Below, one piece after another: positions 22,035 through 32,232 of a DNA stretch of 36,282 bases. Position numbers and translations under genes: made by a program. The notes under the pieces are model-generated. The model was given only the letters and a program-made list of their open reading frames with translations, did not search any database and was not told where the DNA came from. Source of the stretch: Gryganskiella cystojenkinii (lineage: Eukaryota; Mortierellomycota; Mortierellomycetes; Mortierellales; Mortierellaceae); contig JAAAIG010000278.1 in assembly GCA_015852425.1 (NCBI GenBank), forward strand, positions 1 to 36,282. Direction: 5' to 3'. Position 1 is the stretch's first letter; each line of letters opens with the position of its first letter.

Positions 22035-23443
22035 TTTTCTTTCTGCTTTCGTTTTTCCTTTGTTTTTAGTACTTGCTTTCAGCTTTTTTATTTTGTTACC
22101 ACCATTCATGAACACACCCACACATTTTTCTCTTACAACCATTCTCCACAAACAACACATCTATCACCTTTCCACAATTTTCTCGAACGACTAGAAAAAA
22201 AAGGGGAAAAAAAAGGGAACAAAACTTTTCTTTTCAATGTCCTAGAAAAAATAACGGAATCAACTGTAAAAATATATCAAAAAGAGAACATAATAAACCA
22301 ACTTTTCAATATCAATCAAACGGACTCTTTGTTTTCCTGTTTGACGATGAAGGGGAGGATGAAGGGGGGGGGATTGAACAAGAGCATGAGTGGTGTGAAG
22401 AGAAGCATGGTCGACGATATCGACTTGAAATAACGATAAATTAAAGCGAGGTTATTTTCTTGTATTATTTTGTTCAATAATATTTTATTCAACCAGACAA
22501 TCGCAGCAAATGACGAACGTCGCACTCTTGTAGAGCATGGACCCAGTGCGCACTCGCAGTGATCGATTGATCGATTTGTTTCGTGCGGTTTTCCACTTTA
22601 TCTTTCTGTTTTCACTCTTTATCGTCTTGGATTTGAGACTCTCTTCTTTCTTCCTCAGCTCTTTTCCCCCCTCCTTCTGTGCTGCAAAGTGAGGACAAGC
22701 CTGTCCAAGGTTTTTGCTTTCGAAACGAAATGATTTTGGTGGCGTCAAGACACAGTCGATTCTGAGAAAGACAAACTCAGAGGTTGCGGTCGGGCATGAT
22801 CGAATCGGGAAAACCGCTTGAAATCTCCATGAAAGCTTACTGTCCTGAAGCTCCTTAACCTCGTCAGACGTGTAAACTCGATCAGCTCGAAAGAGAGACA
22901 GAGAGCGGGAAAATGAAAAAAGCGCGATCAATTGACAAGAGAGATAGCTCATTCACTTCAAACGAGCTGGAAACTCTAAGCGAGGTGCCAATCCTACCGC
23001 TTAAAAACCTCACCCTCGTCTGTCAAGGAGGTTCATAGTTTACAGGGGATTTGTGGAGTCCATTGAGCTTTGAACCCGTATTGAATGCCAAGAAACTATT
23101 TGGGGCCAGGGGAGAAGGAGAGGTTGGTAATTGAGGTCGCAGGAATCGAACGAGTTACTCTTTTTTTTTTTTGGGAAGGATGTGATTCGTTTTAAAAAAT
23201 GCCACCAATTTTTGGTAGCATGATTCCATCGCCTGCAATCTTTGTACTCTCTGGATCGAACAGGCTGGAGTCTGATCATTTTTGTTTTTAAAATTCTTGA
23301 CGTCGCTATACTTTTGTTTCTGACACAATGTCTTCAGGTACCTCGGCCATAGTGTAGAAGCAGTTTCTCTCTTTCGCTGCCCGCATTATGCGAATGCAAC
23401 AAAAAACAAATGATATTTGTATTTGTTCGCATTTACTGAGTCT
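22035..23443. other. Convergent intergenic region, ACC1 and F-box gene
   Basis: Both flanking genes end here (stops at 22032-22034 and 23444-23446), so it should hold two 3' UTRs. The first 300 nt are T/A-rich, with AATAAA at 22292-22297 on the plus strand. The rest is unremarkable. Minus-strand frames at 22485-22952 and 23040-23279 show no family features and I do not call them. A tRNA B-box-like string (GTTCGATTCC, minus strand, near 23143-23152) lacks a pairing T-stem. Confidence 0.5.
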
Positions 23444-25018
23444 CTAAAATGCCACAAACACTTTCCTTCGCAATAGCGCTCCAGCATCTGGGTTCATGTT
23501 GAATCCCGTCAGCGTCTCCAGCTCCGGCCAGTGCTCCAGCACCCAATGCACCTCCTCCTTCCCCCAACTGACAGCGTCGCATGTAAGGACTCGAATGTGC
23601 TTCATCCGCCTGAGCGTCCGCAATTGATCCAAACCGTCGACGAACGTCAGTTGAATCGATTCATTCTCACCTTGGCCGTAAAACTTATCGTACGACTCAA
23701 ATTTCTCGAGTTGGTTCAGTTGAGCGAGTCGTTGGAGGATCAGGAGCTGCGATGGCGATGGCGAAGAGGTTCTTGATTCAAGGATAGAAAAAAGGAGGAT
23801 TAACTCTCGCAGCTGTCTGCAGACCCACGGTCGATCGTCCTTGAGGATATCGGTATCTGCAATCTCATTGGCCCTAAAGACACGTAACTCGGGCATCGAG
23901 CACAACATCGCTTGAATGACTGATCCCGGTAGGTAGCTGCAGTCCGAGACATCAAAGACCGTCAGAGCTGAAAAATGCGTTCGAGCCAAGGTACTGGCTT
24001 GGATATGCTCCCAAGAGTCGAGGTCAAAGTCTGAGTTAACCAAGCCCAGCTCCTTCAAATGCGTGGTGGTCTCGAGCAAGAGGACCAGATCCTCTGGCCA
24101 GAAGGAAACATTCCTCAATGCAAGGGCCTCGAGCTGATCCCATCGATGACCTGTTTGAATCGCCTCGGCGATCAACCCCATGGGACCATGTCCATTGTCT
24201 TTGTCGTCCCAATCAAAAACCCAACGTAGGCGTATGAGATCTTGACATTGTTTGATGACCCAGAAATGTGCCTGTTCGATGTTTTCAGCATTATCCCGCG
24301 AATTCTCGATATTGAGGTCTCGGATCTTGGCCGGTCCAACGCGCTCAGTGACCAGCCTCAAGCTCTCCTCGGACGGATGCACATACGTAAGTTCGGGTTC
24401 ACCACGACGGGCAGAGGGTTGATACCAAGGTCCAGCCACGGAGAGAGCCGTAAGACGAGACCAAAGTTGACTGTAGACCTCAAGCCATTGTTCACTATGT
24501 TCCTTCAGTCGCAGTCTCAAGTGTTCGAGTCGTTTCAGGTTTCGGCATCTTGCAATGACCTCTAAGTGTCTCTTAGACAGGTGTTGGTTCGTCTCTAGGA
24601 CTTCCAGTGTGGTTACGTGTCTTGCAACGAGCTCTCGAAAGGAAAAAGTCGGGTCTCCACGGCCATGGAACTGAACAATGGTCAGGTGCAAGAGGTTTGG
24701 ACAATAGAGATCGTCTCTGAGCGTAGGTTCCACATCGTTGTTGAGTCGAATTTTCCGGATCAGGGCAGCGTGTTTGCGAACGAGCTCGAAGGGTGGATTG
24801 ACCCTGAACTCTGGAGTAACGATCTGGAGATCGGACCAGAGGATAGAAAAGAGCAAAGAATACCAGACCTTCGAGACGCGCAGACAGGTGACGAGTGAGT
24901 TCCGGTTAAGGAAAGGTCCGACTGAAGAGATAATCTCGGGTATATCCAGGGGGTTCCTTGGTCTTCGCATTTGATTTGGAGGGCCATTTGGAGCGCTTTG
25001 GTGGTGAATGGATGACAT
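23444..25018 (-). CDS. F-box protein with degenerate leucine-rich repeats
   Basis: Single exon, 524 residues. Residues about 23-67 look like an F-box: NPLDIPEIISSVGPFLN, then LVTCLRVSKVWYSLLFSILW, with the usual Leu-Pro/Ile-Pro start, C..VSK.W and W-containing end. The remainder is a series of irregular Leu-rich units (for example LTALSVAGPW, LEALALRNVSFW, LKELGLVNSDF, LTVFDVSDCSYL) typical of fungal F-box/LRR substrate receptors. Role by family: SCF ubiquitin-ligase adaptor, binding Skp1 through the F-box; the substrate is unknown. These proteins form large, fast-evolving families in Mortierella-type fungi. The start is the first ATG after the neighbouring gene. Only 115 nt separate it from the upstream acyl-CoA synthetase stop codon, so its promoter must lie in or overlap that gene's 3' end. 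Confidence 0.75.
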   Translation of the reverse strand: MSSIHHQSAPNGPPNQMRRPRNPLDIPEIISSVGPFLNRNSLVTCLRVSKVWYSLLFSILWSDLQIVTPEFRVNPPFELVRKHAALIRKIRLNNDVEPTLRDDLYCPNLLHLTIVQFHGRGDPTFSFRELVARHVTTLEVLETNQHLSKRHLEVIARCRNLKRLEHLRLRLKEHSEQWLEVYSQLWSRLTALSVAGPWYQPSARRGEPELTYVHPSEESLRLVTERVGPAKIRDLNIENSRDNAENIEQAHFWVIKQCQDLIRLRWVFDWDDKDNGHGPMGLIAEAIQTGHRWDQLEALALRNVSFWPEDLVLLLETTTHLKELGLVNSDFDLDSWEHIQASTLARTHFSALTVFDVSDCSYLPGSVIQAMLCSMPELRVFRANEIADTDILKDDRPWVCRQLRELILLFSILESRTSSPSPSQLLILQRLAQLNQLEKFESYDKFYGQGENESIQLTFVDGLDQLRTLRRMKHIRVLTCDAVSWGKEEVHWVLEHWPELETLTGFNMNPDAGALLRRKVFVAF

Positions 25019-25133
25019 GGCTAATGTGATGAGTTGAGATGAGATGAATGAGGATTTTTTTTACGGTTTATTTGCGCCGCCAGACACGCCGCTTTTTTTT
25101 TTCTTTTTTTCGCGGGGGGGCAATTTACTTTTT

Positions 25134-28064
25134 CTAGAGCTTAGAATCCTTCTGGTGAACCTCATTGTAAAGGGCCGTGAGTCTCTCGCGGTACTTTTGA
25201 ACAACGGGGTGTCTCTTGATCTTGAACGTTGGTGTCATCAAATCATTCTCGACCGTGAATGGATCAGACTCGAGCAAAACCGCTCTGGGGATCTCGAATC
25301 TATATTAAAATTGTAATCCATCGTTCAGCATATGTCGCGTTCCAATGTGGCAAACAAACACAGCACTGGGTCCCAAAAGCACCCACTACATTGAAAACCG
25401 GATGTATCAGAAAAAACTTACCCCTTCAAGCCAACGTCTTTGCCAGCGCGGATGAGTTCCTCAAGTACAGCACGTCTCAGCTTGGGATCTGCACATATGG
25501 CCTTGATCGCGTCTTTGTCGTTCATATCAATGTTGGCGCCATTTATGACTTTGTTTACAAACGCGACAAACATGTCCGGTTCCGGAACCAAGATCGCAAC
25601 TAGACAGCTCTCGCTCGAGTCTCCGTGGATGAGAAGTTGTTGAATAAAGTTGACTCGCGCAAGGTAGCGGCCTTCAATGTTCTCGGCCGCAACGTATTCT
25701 CCCTGGCTCAGCTAAGAAAAAAAAAAATATGGAGAGATATGGTATGTTTTAGACGACCAGTCTCCAAATGCGTTTGTGTCGTTGCTAACCCTCGAGGTAT
25801 TATGCTCTTACCTTAAACACGTTCTTCTTTCTGTCAATCACGGAAATGGTTCCGTTGTCAGCAATATATCCGATATCACCGGAATGCAGCCAACCCTCAT
25901 CGTCGATCGTCTCCCTGGTCTTGGCTTCATCCTTCAAATACCCTGGAATGATACCTGGTCCACGGACACAGATCTCTCCACGAGGATAAGGTTTATCTGT
26001 CGCATAATAGTTGAGTTCCGGAACATCGACCAGCTTGAGTTCCGCACAAGCGTTTGGGGGTCCTACATGTCCCGCATCCCTTTCGTTCAGATTCGTGTTG
26101 GTCGCTGCGCCTGATCCTTCCGTCTGACCATATGCCTCAATGACCTCACAGCAGAACGCCACACGAATGAATCCCAAGATCTCGGCTGAGATTGGAGCCG
26201 AGGCTAGCAAAAAAATATGTAACACAGTCTGTCAGTGGTGTGCTTCTTTTATGTAACAGGGAAAGCATAAACTCAAAAATACATCTGATCCGGTTGATGT
26301 TTTTTTTCGGGGGGAGGGGTTTACCTGTAAGGATAATTCGGACATTGCCACCGATGGCTTGCTTGACCTTTGAAAAGAGGATACGATCCCAGAAAGGATG
26401 GTGGATGCCCTTACCAGCCTTCAAGTTGGCCAATTTCGTGGCCAGACCACGTTTTGCCAACGCTCCTGTTAGACCTGGTGCATCCACGGTCGCGGCATAG
26501 ATCTTTGCGTAGACACGGTTCAACAATCTTGGAACAGCGGGGAAGACGGTTGGTTTCAATTGAGCAATATCCTCGAGAAGCAAGAGTTGATCACCTGTGC
26601 TGTAACCGATCCTGCCTCCAGCCGAAAACACAAAGATCTCCATCATACGACCAAATACGTGAGGCAAAGGCAAAAAGCTGATCAGACTGTGTTTGATAAT
26701 CAACAGAAAATCGTGTTTTTTGGTTAGTTACGGGTCTGGAACTTTTTCAATAAAAGCTCGGTAAAAAAATAAAGAGATAACGTACCAGTCATCGCTGGAC
26801 ATAGGAGTAGCAACATCAGCCGAGGCAAGAACCGCGGTGACGTTTCCGTGCGTCAAAATGGCTCCCTTCTAATAAAGAATGAACCGAGAACACAATATAA
26901 AAAAAAAAGTTGTGAGAATTTTCGTTTTGCCAATAATTCGGCAATTCATCGGTAGATCAAGCTCCAAGACAAAGTGGAAAGTCCAGGCTTACGGGCATGC
27001 CGGTGGTTCCGCTGGTGTAGCAAATAGTGTAGACGTCCGAGGGACTGGGGGGCATATGCTTCCTTCCAACTTGACGACCCAAAGCTTCGACCTCGGCCCA
27101 ATCATAGAGAGCCACACCCTTATCCTGAGCATAGGTCTTGAGGATTGATCCTGTCGCGGCGGTACCGGGGATGGGCTTTGAAGTGTCGAAGTTGTCCATG
27201 CTAATGACGACTTTCAATCCTGGCATCTTATCCGCGTCGTTCAACAATGTTGCAACATGATCGACTAGTTCATCAAAGAGAGGGAAAGAACGAGTCAGCC
27301 AACCGACTTGTTTCCGACGAATAGGATCGGTTTGATGGTCAGCTTCTTACCACTAGTCACAACAATCGAGCACTCGGAATGATTGACGCCATAGACCACA
27401 GCCTCAGGCCCTAAAGTATCATAAAGACCGACCGAGACCAGGTTGTAGGCTGAACAGGCCTCAGAGGCAATCGTCCACTCTGCTCGGTTGATGGCCCAGA
27501 GGCCGACGGACCAACGCTGTTGAACTTTGGGAAGTGAGTGCGCATCCTGATGGAGTTTGATAAGACCAGATCCGAACCGAGTAATCCGAGCGTTTACTTC
27601 TGTGTAGGTCTGCCATTCATAACCACCATAGGCCTTGGTCACTGGGTTGTAGACTCGACTTCCCAGACAAGGTCCATTGGGCATGGTCCTGAGTCCTGCA
27701 GAATTGAAGGCGAGGAGAGGAGCGTTAGGTTCTCATGTTCACTGCGCAAAGCAGCATAAAACCTGGCTTAGAGGCATTACCATGCTGGAAGGCATCATAG
27801 ATGGTGCGAATATGAGGTCTGCTTGGGGGAACGGCAAGCAGAGCATCCTCGAAACCCTTGCGTCTGTAGATTCCTGTAAACGTGGAGAAGAAATAGCCCC
27901 GAAGGTGTGTCAGCAAAGGTGAGGCACAGACACAAGGACAAAGATTTGTGGCAGGAACCCATAGAGTGATTGAAACGGAGAGGAGATTGAACACGTTTAC
28001 CTGTCTGACCAGCGCGTCTGGTTCCCGGTAACTCGGAAGCTTGGTTAGCGTGGTCAATAACCAT
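25134..28064 (-). CDS. Long-chain acyl-CoA synthetase, peroxisomal (PTS1)
   Basis: Nine exons (complement): 28064-28001, 27873-27781, 27695-27351, 27264-26993, 26868-26786, 26686-26325, 26203-25812, 25711-25422 and 25299-25134; 688 residues, the normal length for fungal Faa/LACS enzymes. It activates long-chain fatty acids to acyl-CoA with ATP. The AMP-binding P-loop motif YTSGTTGMPKGA lies at about 249-260. LISFLPLPHVFGRMM and AYGQTEGSG follow as further ANL motifs. The fatty-acyl-CoA synthetase signature DEGWLHSGDIGYI...IDRKKN occupies about 508-534. The protein ends SKL, a canonical PTS1, so it is probably imported into peroxisomes to feed beta-oxidation, like plant LACS6/7 or yeast Faa2. 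No transmembrane or signal segment is evident at the N-terminus. All introns are GT-AG, 85-127 nt. Confidence 0.93.
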
Positions 28065-28937
28065 TGTGGGGTCGGAGACGAAAAAGTGAGTTGAATGTGG
28101 AGGGGAGGAGGGTGGAAAGAGGAATGGAAGTAATGGGAGGACTAAATGTAATGACCAAAAAAGAAAAAAAAAAAAGAAAGGAGGGAAAACGAAGGAAGAG
28201 GGGCTTTTGTTTGTTAGCGGATGGCCGAGGATGATCGGTTCGAGTGATTTTTTTGTGGGTCCAGGCGTGTCCTTTTCTTCTTCGTAACAGATGATGATGG
28301 GACGTGATTTTGATGCTCTCAGCAATAGAAGCGCGAGGCACGGCGATGCGCGCTCGACACTTCATCGCCACCTCTCTCTTTATTGTTTTGTTTTCATTTC
28401 CCCTTTGTCAGCCCTTTCAACCTTCTCGATTCTATGCCTGCCATTCCTGACTCTTTGAACGTCAACGATTTCTTTGTCGTTCGAAAATTGAGGTACAGTA
28501 GTCTTTTTTTCGGAAGCACACCAACCCGGTTCGGCTTGTGGGATAAACTCTCCTGTTCTCAGCGCTCTGGAAAATTGTGATGCAGTAAAATTCTGTGTGC
28601 TCTCAAATCAAGCATCGAAAACGACAAACCATCTTTCTCCACTTCCGTCTTTGAACCTTGTCGAGCTCTCTGTTCACCACCTGTCTGTGCTTCCCTTTTG
28701 CAGTCCTTGTTATTTTTTCTTGACACCTTTGATCGTGTCCAAAATCTTGACACGCTCAACCGAAATTAATGTGAAACGACGCGAAGAAAGGTCAATTACA
28801 ATGACAATTATCCCGTATCATTCAGCAACCCGATTCGGCAACATAGTCTATTGTAAAGTCTTTATATTTATATCAGTTTCTTGTCACCAGAACAGGATAA
28901 GGCAGAAGTCGTCGGTTCAATGACTAAGCGTCTATAG
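28065..28937. other. Acyl-CoA synthetase promoter and 3' flank of the LRR gene
   Basis: The left part is upstream of the minus-strand acyl-CoA synthetase and includes a CT-rich leader (28065-28200, purine-rich on the plus strand). The right part is the 3' flank of the LRR gene. Short frames on both strands show no domains. No TATA box or known lipid-response element could be assigned with confidence. Confidence 0.4.
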
Positions 28938-30638
28938 TTATGATTGTTGCTGCTGCATCGCACCTGCTCCTTTCCAGTGGATCGCCAGAGTGGGCCTCGC
29001 CTCCTCAATCCTTGTCACGATCTGCTCCCAAGCGGCTTGCTCTTCACTCTGACCAGGGTCTTGGTCAGGGTCTTCTTCGGGTTCCTCAGGTTCATCATTA
29101 TCATCAGGGACCTCGGGTGCTGCCTCGGAACGGTCACCATTACCAGCAATCTCCAGGCGGATCAACGCTGGCAACATGCCCTTGATCAGACATTCACCCA
29201 GCTGTGTAAAGCTGTCGCGGGAGATACCATTGACACCAATATCGAGATGAACCAGAGACTCGAGGATTTGATGACTTGAACTCGTGCCATTGGGAATGGT
29301 TGCGCTGAGAGCAGGTATGGATGATGATGACTCGCCTGCGTTGTGGAGGTGTGACTCCAAAGCCTCGTGAAGGACATTGACCTGGTTCTCGTAGAGTCCA
29401 AGACTCTCCAGAGAACTCGCGCCGACGAGTCCATGCCAGCCCAAGACGCCAATTTTGTTAGAGCCCAGCTCCAAGTTGATCAAAGTAGTGTTATGCCGAA
29501 TCAAAGATTTTTCAGAGCTGTTGTTCTCCCCATCATGTCCTGCGGATCCCGAGGCTGGAGTCAAAGCCGCGCCGATGGCACGCGCACCACGGTTTCCGAC
29601 TCGGTTGTTTCGCATCCTCAAGGTCAACAGTCCCTTGTTCTGTCTCAACGCTTGCGCGAGACGGTTGGCACCAATCGAAGAGATATTACAGAAATCCATC
29701 CAGATCTCTTGTAGCGTTGAGTTGACCTTGAGAGATTCTGCAATCGCACCGACGACAGCGTCTCCGTCCGAGACAATATCGGCTTCTTGATCCTTGGACA
29801 GGACCTTGTTCAGAGACTGGATTTCGTCATCCAGAGGGATCTTGTCCTCGTCATCTTCCTCGACCGGTAAAGGCGGATCCATACAGGAGCTCATTCTCAA
29901 GCGTTGCAAGACCTTGTTTGTGGCAAGGGCACGGCCGATTGCGATACCGCCTTCTTCTGTAATGTCGTTATCACTCAAATCGATCTCTCTCAGACCCAGA
30001 TGATCGCCCTCCAAGAGTTGATCCTGACCGGAAAGAAGGTCCGCGACGGCTTGGGTTCCGTCCCTGTTAAAGCTGTTGAGGCAGAGATCTATTTTTTGAA
30101 GGGTCTTATTCTTGGCGAGGGCCGTGCAGAGGACTGAGATATCCTTGTCGGTCAATTTGTTCCTGGCCAGGTTGAGTTCCCTGAGGGTCTCGTTCTTTTC
30201 CAGAGCACGGGCAAGACTTGAAACACTCGCGATGCCGGCATCGGATGAGGCACCTTCCTCTTGAAGACCTCCCAGGCCCTTGTTCTCGAGATCCAACTTG
30301 ACCAGTCCCTTGTTCTGGGCGAGACCTTCCATGAGAACACGCATGACGCCGAATCGAGTTCCAATGAGATCACTGCCGATGTTGAGGCGTTCCAGGGTGG
30401 TGTTTCGGATCAAGGACTGGGACAACTTTTGAGTCGCTTCCTCGTCTAGGGAGTGACCCGAGGCATAGAGCTCCTTCAGAGTTGAGTTTTGCTCCAGCGC
30501 CTCAAAGACCCTACCAAGTTCTGCGCTGGTGACACGACGAAAGGAGAGAATGTGGAGACTTGTGAACGAGGCGTCGTTCTCCGTGAGTCGTTTCACCCAG
30601 GCGTCGACACTGTTTGCGTTTCCGCCACCCCAAGCCAT
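28938..30638 (-). CDS. Ribonuclease-inhibitor-like leucine-rich repeat protein
   Basis: Single exon, 566 residues. Almost the whole length is regular RI-type repeats of about 28 residues with the core xLxxLxLxxNxL: for example LKELYASGHSL, LERLNIGSDLI, LVKLDLENKGL, LRELNLARNKL, LQKIDLCLNSF, LREIDLSDNDI, LLTLRMRNNRV and LINLELGSNKI. Each is followed by an ALxxNxT/K-type helix (ALEKNETL, ALAKNKTL, ALRQNKGL). This is the fold seen in RanGAP and in the LRR part of NLRC3-like proteins. The C-terminus has an acidic stretch (DDNDEPEEPEEDPDQDP) and then a helix and a Gln-rich end. RanGAP also has an acidic tail, but I see no RanGAP-specific N-terminus, so I keep the general name. No NACHT, F-box or signal peptide is present. 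Function: protein-interaction scaffold, otherwise unknown. Confidence 0.8.
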   Translation of the reverse strand: MAWGGGNANSVDAWVKRLTENDASFTSLHILSFRRVTSAELGRVFEALEQNSTLKELYASGHSLDEEATQKLSQSLIRNTTLERLNIGSDLIGTRFGVMRVLMEGLAQNKGLVKLDLENKGLGGLQEEGASSDAGIASVSSLARALEKNETLRELNLARNKLTDKDISVLCTALAKNKTLQKIDLCLNSFNRDGTQAVADLLSGQDQLLEGDHLGLREIDLSDNDITEEGGIAIGRALATNKVLQRLRMSSCMDPPLPVEEDDEDKIPLDDEIQSLNKVLSKDQEADIVSDGDAVVGAIAESLKVNSTLQEIWMDFCNISSIGANRLAQALRQNKGLLTLRMRNNRVGNRGARAIGAALTPASGSAGHDGENNSSEKSLIRHNTTLINLELGSNKIGVLGWHGLVGASSLESLGLYENQVNVLHEALESHLHNAGESSSSIPALSATIPNGTSSSHQILESLVHLDIGVNGISRDSFTQLGECLIKGMLPALIRLEIAGNGDRSEAAPEVPDDNDEPEEPEEDPDQDPGQSEEQAAWEQIVTRIEEARPTLAIHWKGAGAMQQQQS

Positions 30639-30882
30639 TATATTTTTGTTTGCTAGAGTCGTGGGAATCTAGTTGAGGTATATTTTTCGTAAAATGCGGA
30701 TTCGGTCCTTCTTTGCTTGTTGATCAGAATCCTGATCGTCAATGTGTCGGTTGATTGTGTCGGAATGAAATGGTTCAAATGCAAAGGAAAAAGGTGTGGA
30801 CGCGAAATAAAAAAGAAATAAGGCACCAGAAAGTGTGGGTGGCTTTGACTGCATGAATTTCTTTTATTGTTGTGATCATTGT

Positions 30883-31950
30883 TCAGCGTTTCAAACGTCT
30901 GGACAATAAGGCGCGAAAGGTCTTTGTATCCATGTCCACTTGTGCCTTGTCGTCACCGTCGTAGCTACTTTCCTCAGAGAGTTCCAGCAGCTGTTGGATA
31001 ACGCCCTACTTGGAAAAAGGGAATAAACAAAAGGGGAACATTAGAACATAGCATTGTGTTCTAGAGGAAACAAGAATCGGCAACTCCTGCACGACCGTTT
31101 GAACCGTCTTTGTCGCCTTTCCCTCCTTTCTTCTTGCTTACCAAGGCTTCAGCTCGTGATTGAACCAGGTACTCGTCCAAGCGTTGAAGGACCACTTCTT
31201 GACCCAACGACGATCTGGCGTCACTTTCATTACGCATTTTACTGAGGATGATTTGAGCTTTTGCCCTACAGTTCAGTTCTGCGAAAAACTTGTTAGTTTT
31301 CAATAAAACAAAGTCTCCAGATACTACCTCCATTCTTCAAGTCCCTTACCTTGGTCTCCTATAGTGATAATTTGGGTTGGTTGAGGACATTGTTCGACGT
31401 GGGACTGGACCTCCTTCAACAGTTTTGCGGTGGCTCTGTTGTACACAATCTCTCGTTCGGTTCGTCGTTCAGATGGGTGATCCAGTTCATAGCATAAGAC
31501 CTCTTTCCGGACGCGATCCGATATCATCGGGTTCTGTAGTAGTCTCTGGCAGAGTGTCGCTGTCGGGCTCAAAAGATCCTCGACCGAGACTGGGGCGAGG
31601 TCCTTGTCCTTGCCCTTTATCTTGATCATCGCCACGTCCCCCTTGCTTGCTAGTGATGTCTGCAAGAAGTGGGCGACCAAGATCCTGGGGTCAACCACGT
31701 CCTCTTCATCTAAGAGGTCCAAGTTTGTGTGGCCTTCATCACCCCTTAGAGATGACTTCCGGGGTACAGCGTGCAAGAGTGCAGAGAGGTGCTCTGTCCA
31801 TTCAAAAGACCGTTTGAGATAAGCAGGTGTCCACAGTTGGTCAAAGAGCTCGGCGCTGTCAAGGAGAAAAGAGGCCTGACTGAGAATGTGACAAACGATT
31901 GACAATTCCTCTTGCTGCTTCATTGCATCCTGATGAGGTCCGAGGTTCAT
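30883..31950 (-). CDS. Unrecognised helical protein, 286 aa
   Basis: Three exons, complement of 31950-31350, 31278-31142 and 31005-30883; introns of 71 and 136 nt are GT-AG and the frame closes. I do not recognise the family. The protein is predicted by eye to be mostly alpha-helical, charged and soluble: an N-terminal helical part (QQEELSIVCHILSQASFLLD), an acidic loop (DLLDEEDVVDPR), a middle segment (SDRVRKEVLCYELDH) and a heptad-like C-terminal helix running through VVLQRLDEYLVQSRAEAL and VIQQLLELSEES. It ends in a basic FRALLSRRLKR. It has no Cys/His cluster, signal peptide or membrane segment. It is head-to-head with the MEMO gene, 282 nt between starts. The first Met is taken; Met10 would also do. 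If the second intron were not removed, the protein would end in a Lys/Gly-rich tail instead. Confidence 0.65.
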
Positions 31951-32232
31951 TCATGCATCCACGAGACCTTTTTGTCTCAATGGGAAAGAAAATGAGCGCT
32001 CCATTCAAGACGCCATCTCTCTCTTTGGTGGCGTGGAAAGGGGACACGATCCATCTGTGACTGCCCTCATGTCATGCGCCCTGACAAGGGGCTCAGGAGG
32101 GGAAGTTTAGAAACGACTTCGCCGTTCTATTCTTCCTTAGTCATTCCTCTTCCCTTTCTCAATTGCATTCCCACACTCGCTCTCTTTCGGGGCCATTTTC
32201 TACATCGTTGACCATAAACCGACCCAAACAAA
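31951..32232. promoter_or_regulatory. Bidirectional promoter, unknown gene and MEMO gene
   Basis: Two start codons face away from each other across 282 nt. The right half is T/C-rich before the MEMO ATG. TTAGTCA at 32137-32143 resembles an AP-1/Yap-type site, but one such heptamer can occur by chance. Confidence 0.45.

Noticed and set aside
22485..22952. 155-residue minus-strand frame between ACC1 and the F-box gene
   Set aside because: No recognisable domain, biased Ser/Arg/Lys composition, no promoter or splice context; it lies in the shared 3' region.
23135..23165. tRNA-like B box (GTTCGATTCC, minus strand)
   Set aside because: The flanking bases cannot form the T-stem (ACTCG against CCTGC), and no A box or acceptor stem was found at the proper distance.
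28938..30638. RanGAP identity for the LRR protein
   Set aside because: The repeats and acidic tail fit the RanGAP style, but the protein is much longer than fungal RanGAP (about 390-430 aa) and I cannot point to its catalytic arginine region, so only the LRR name is kept.
30883..31950. Possible augmin (HAUS4-like) subunit
   Set aside because: Only a faint resemblance in the C-terminal helices; too weak to use as a name without a profile search.
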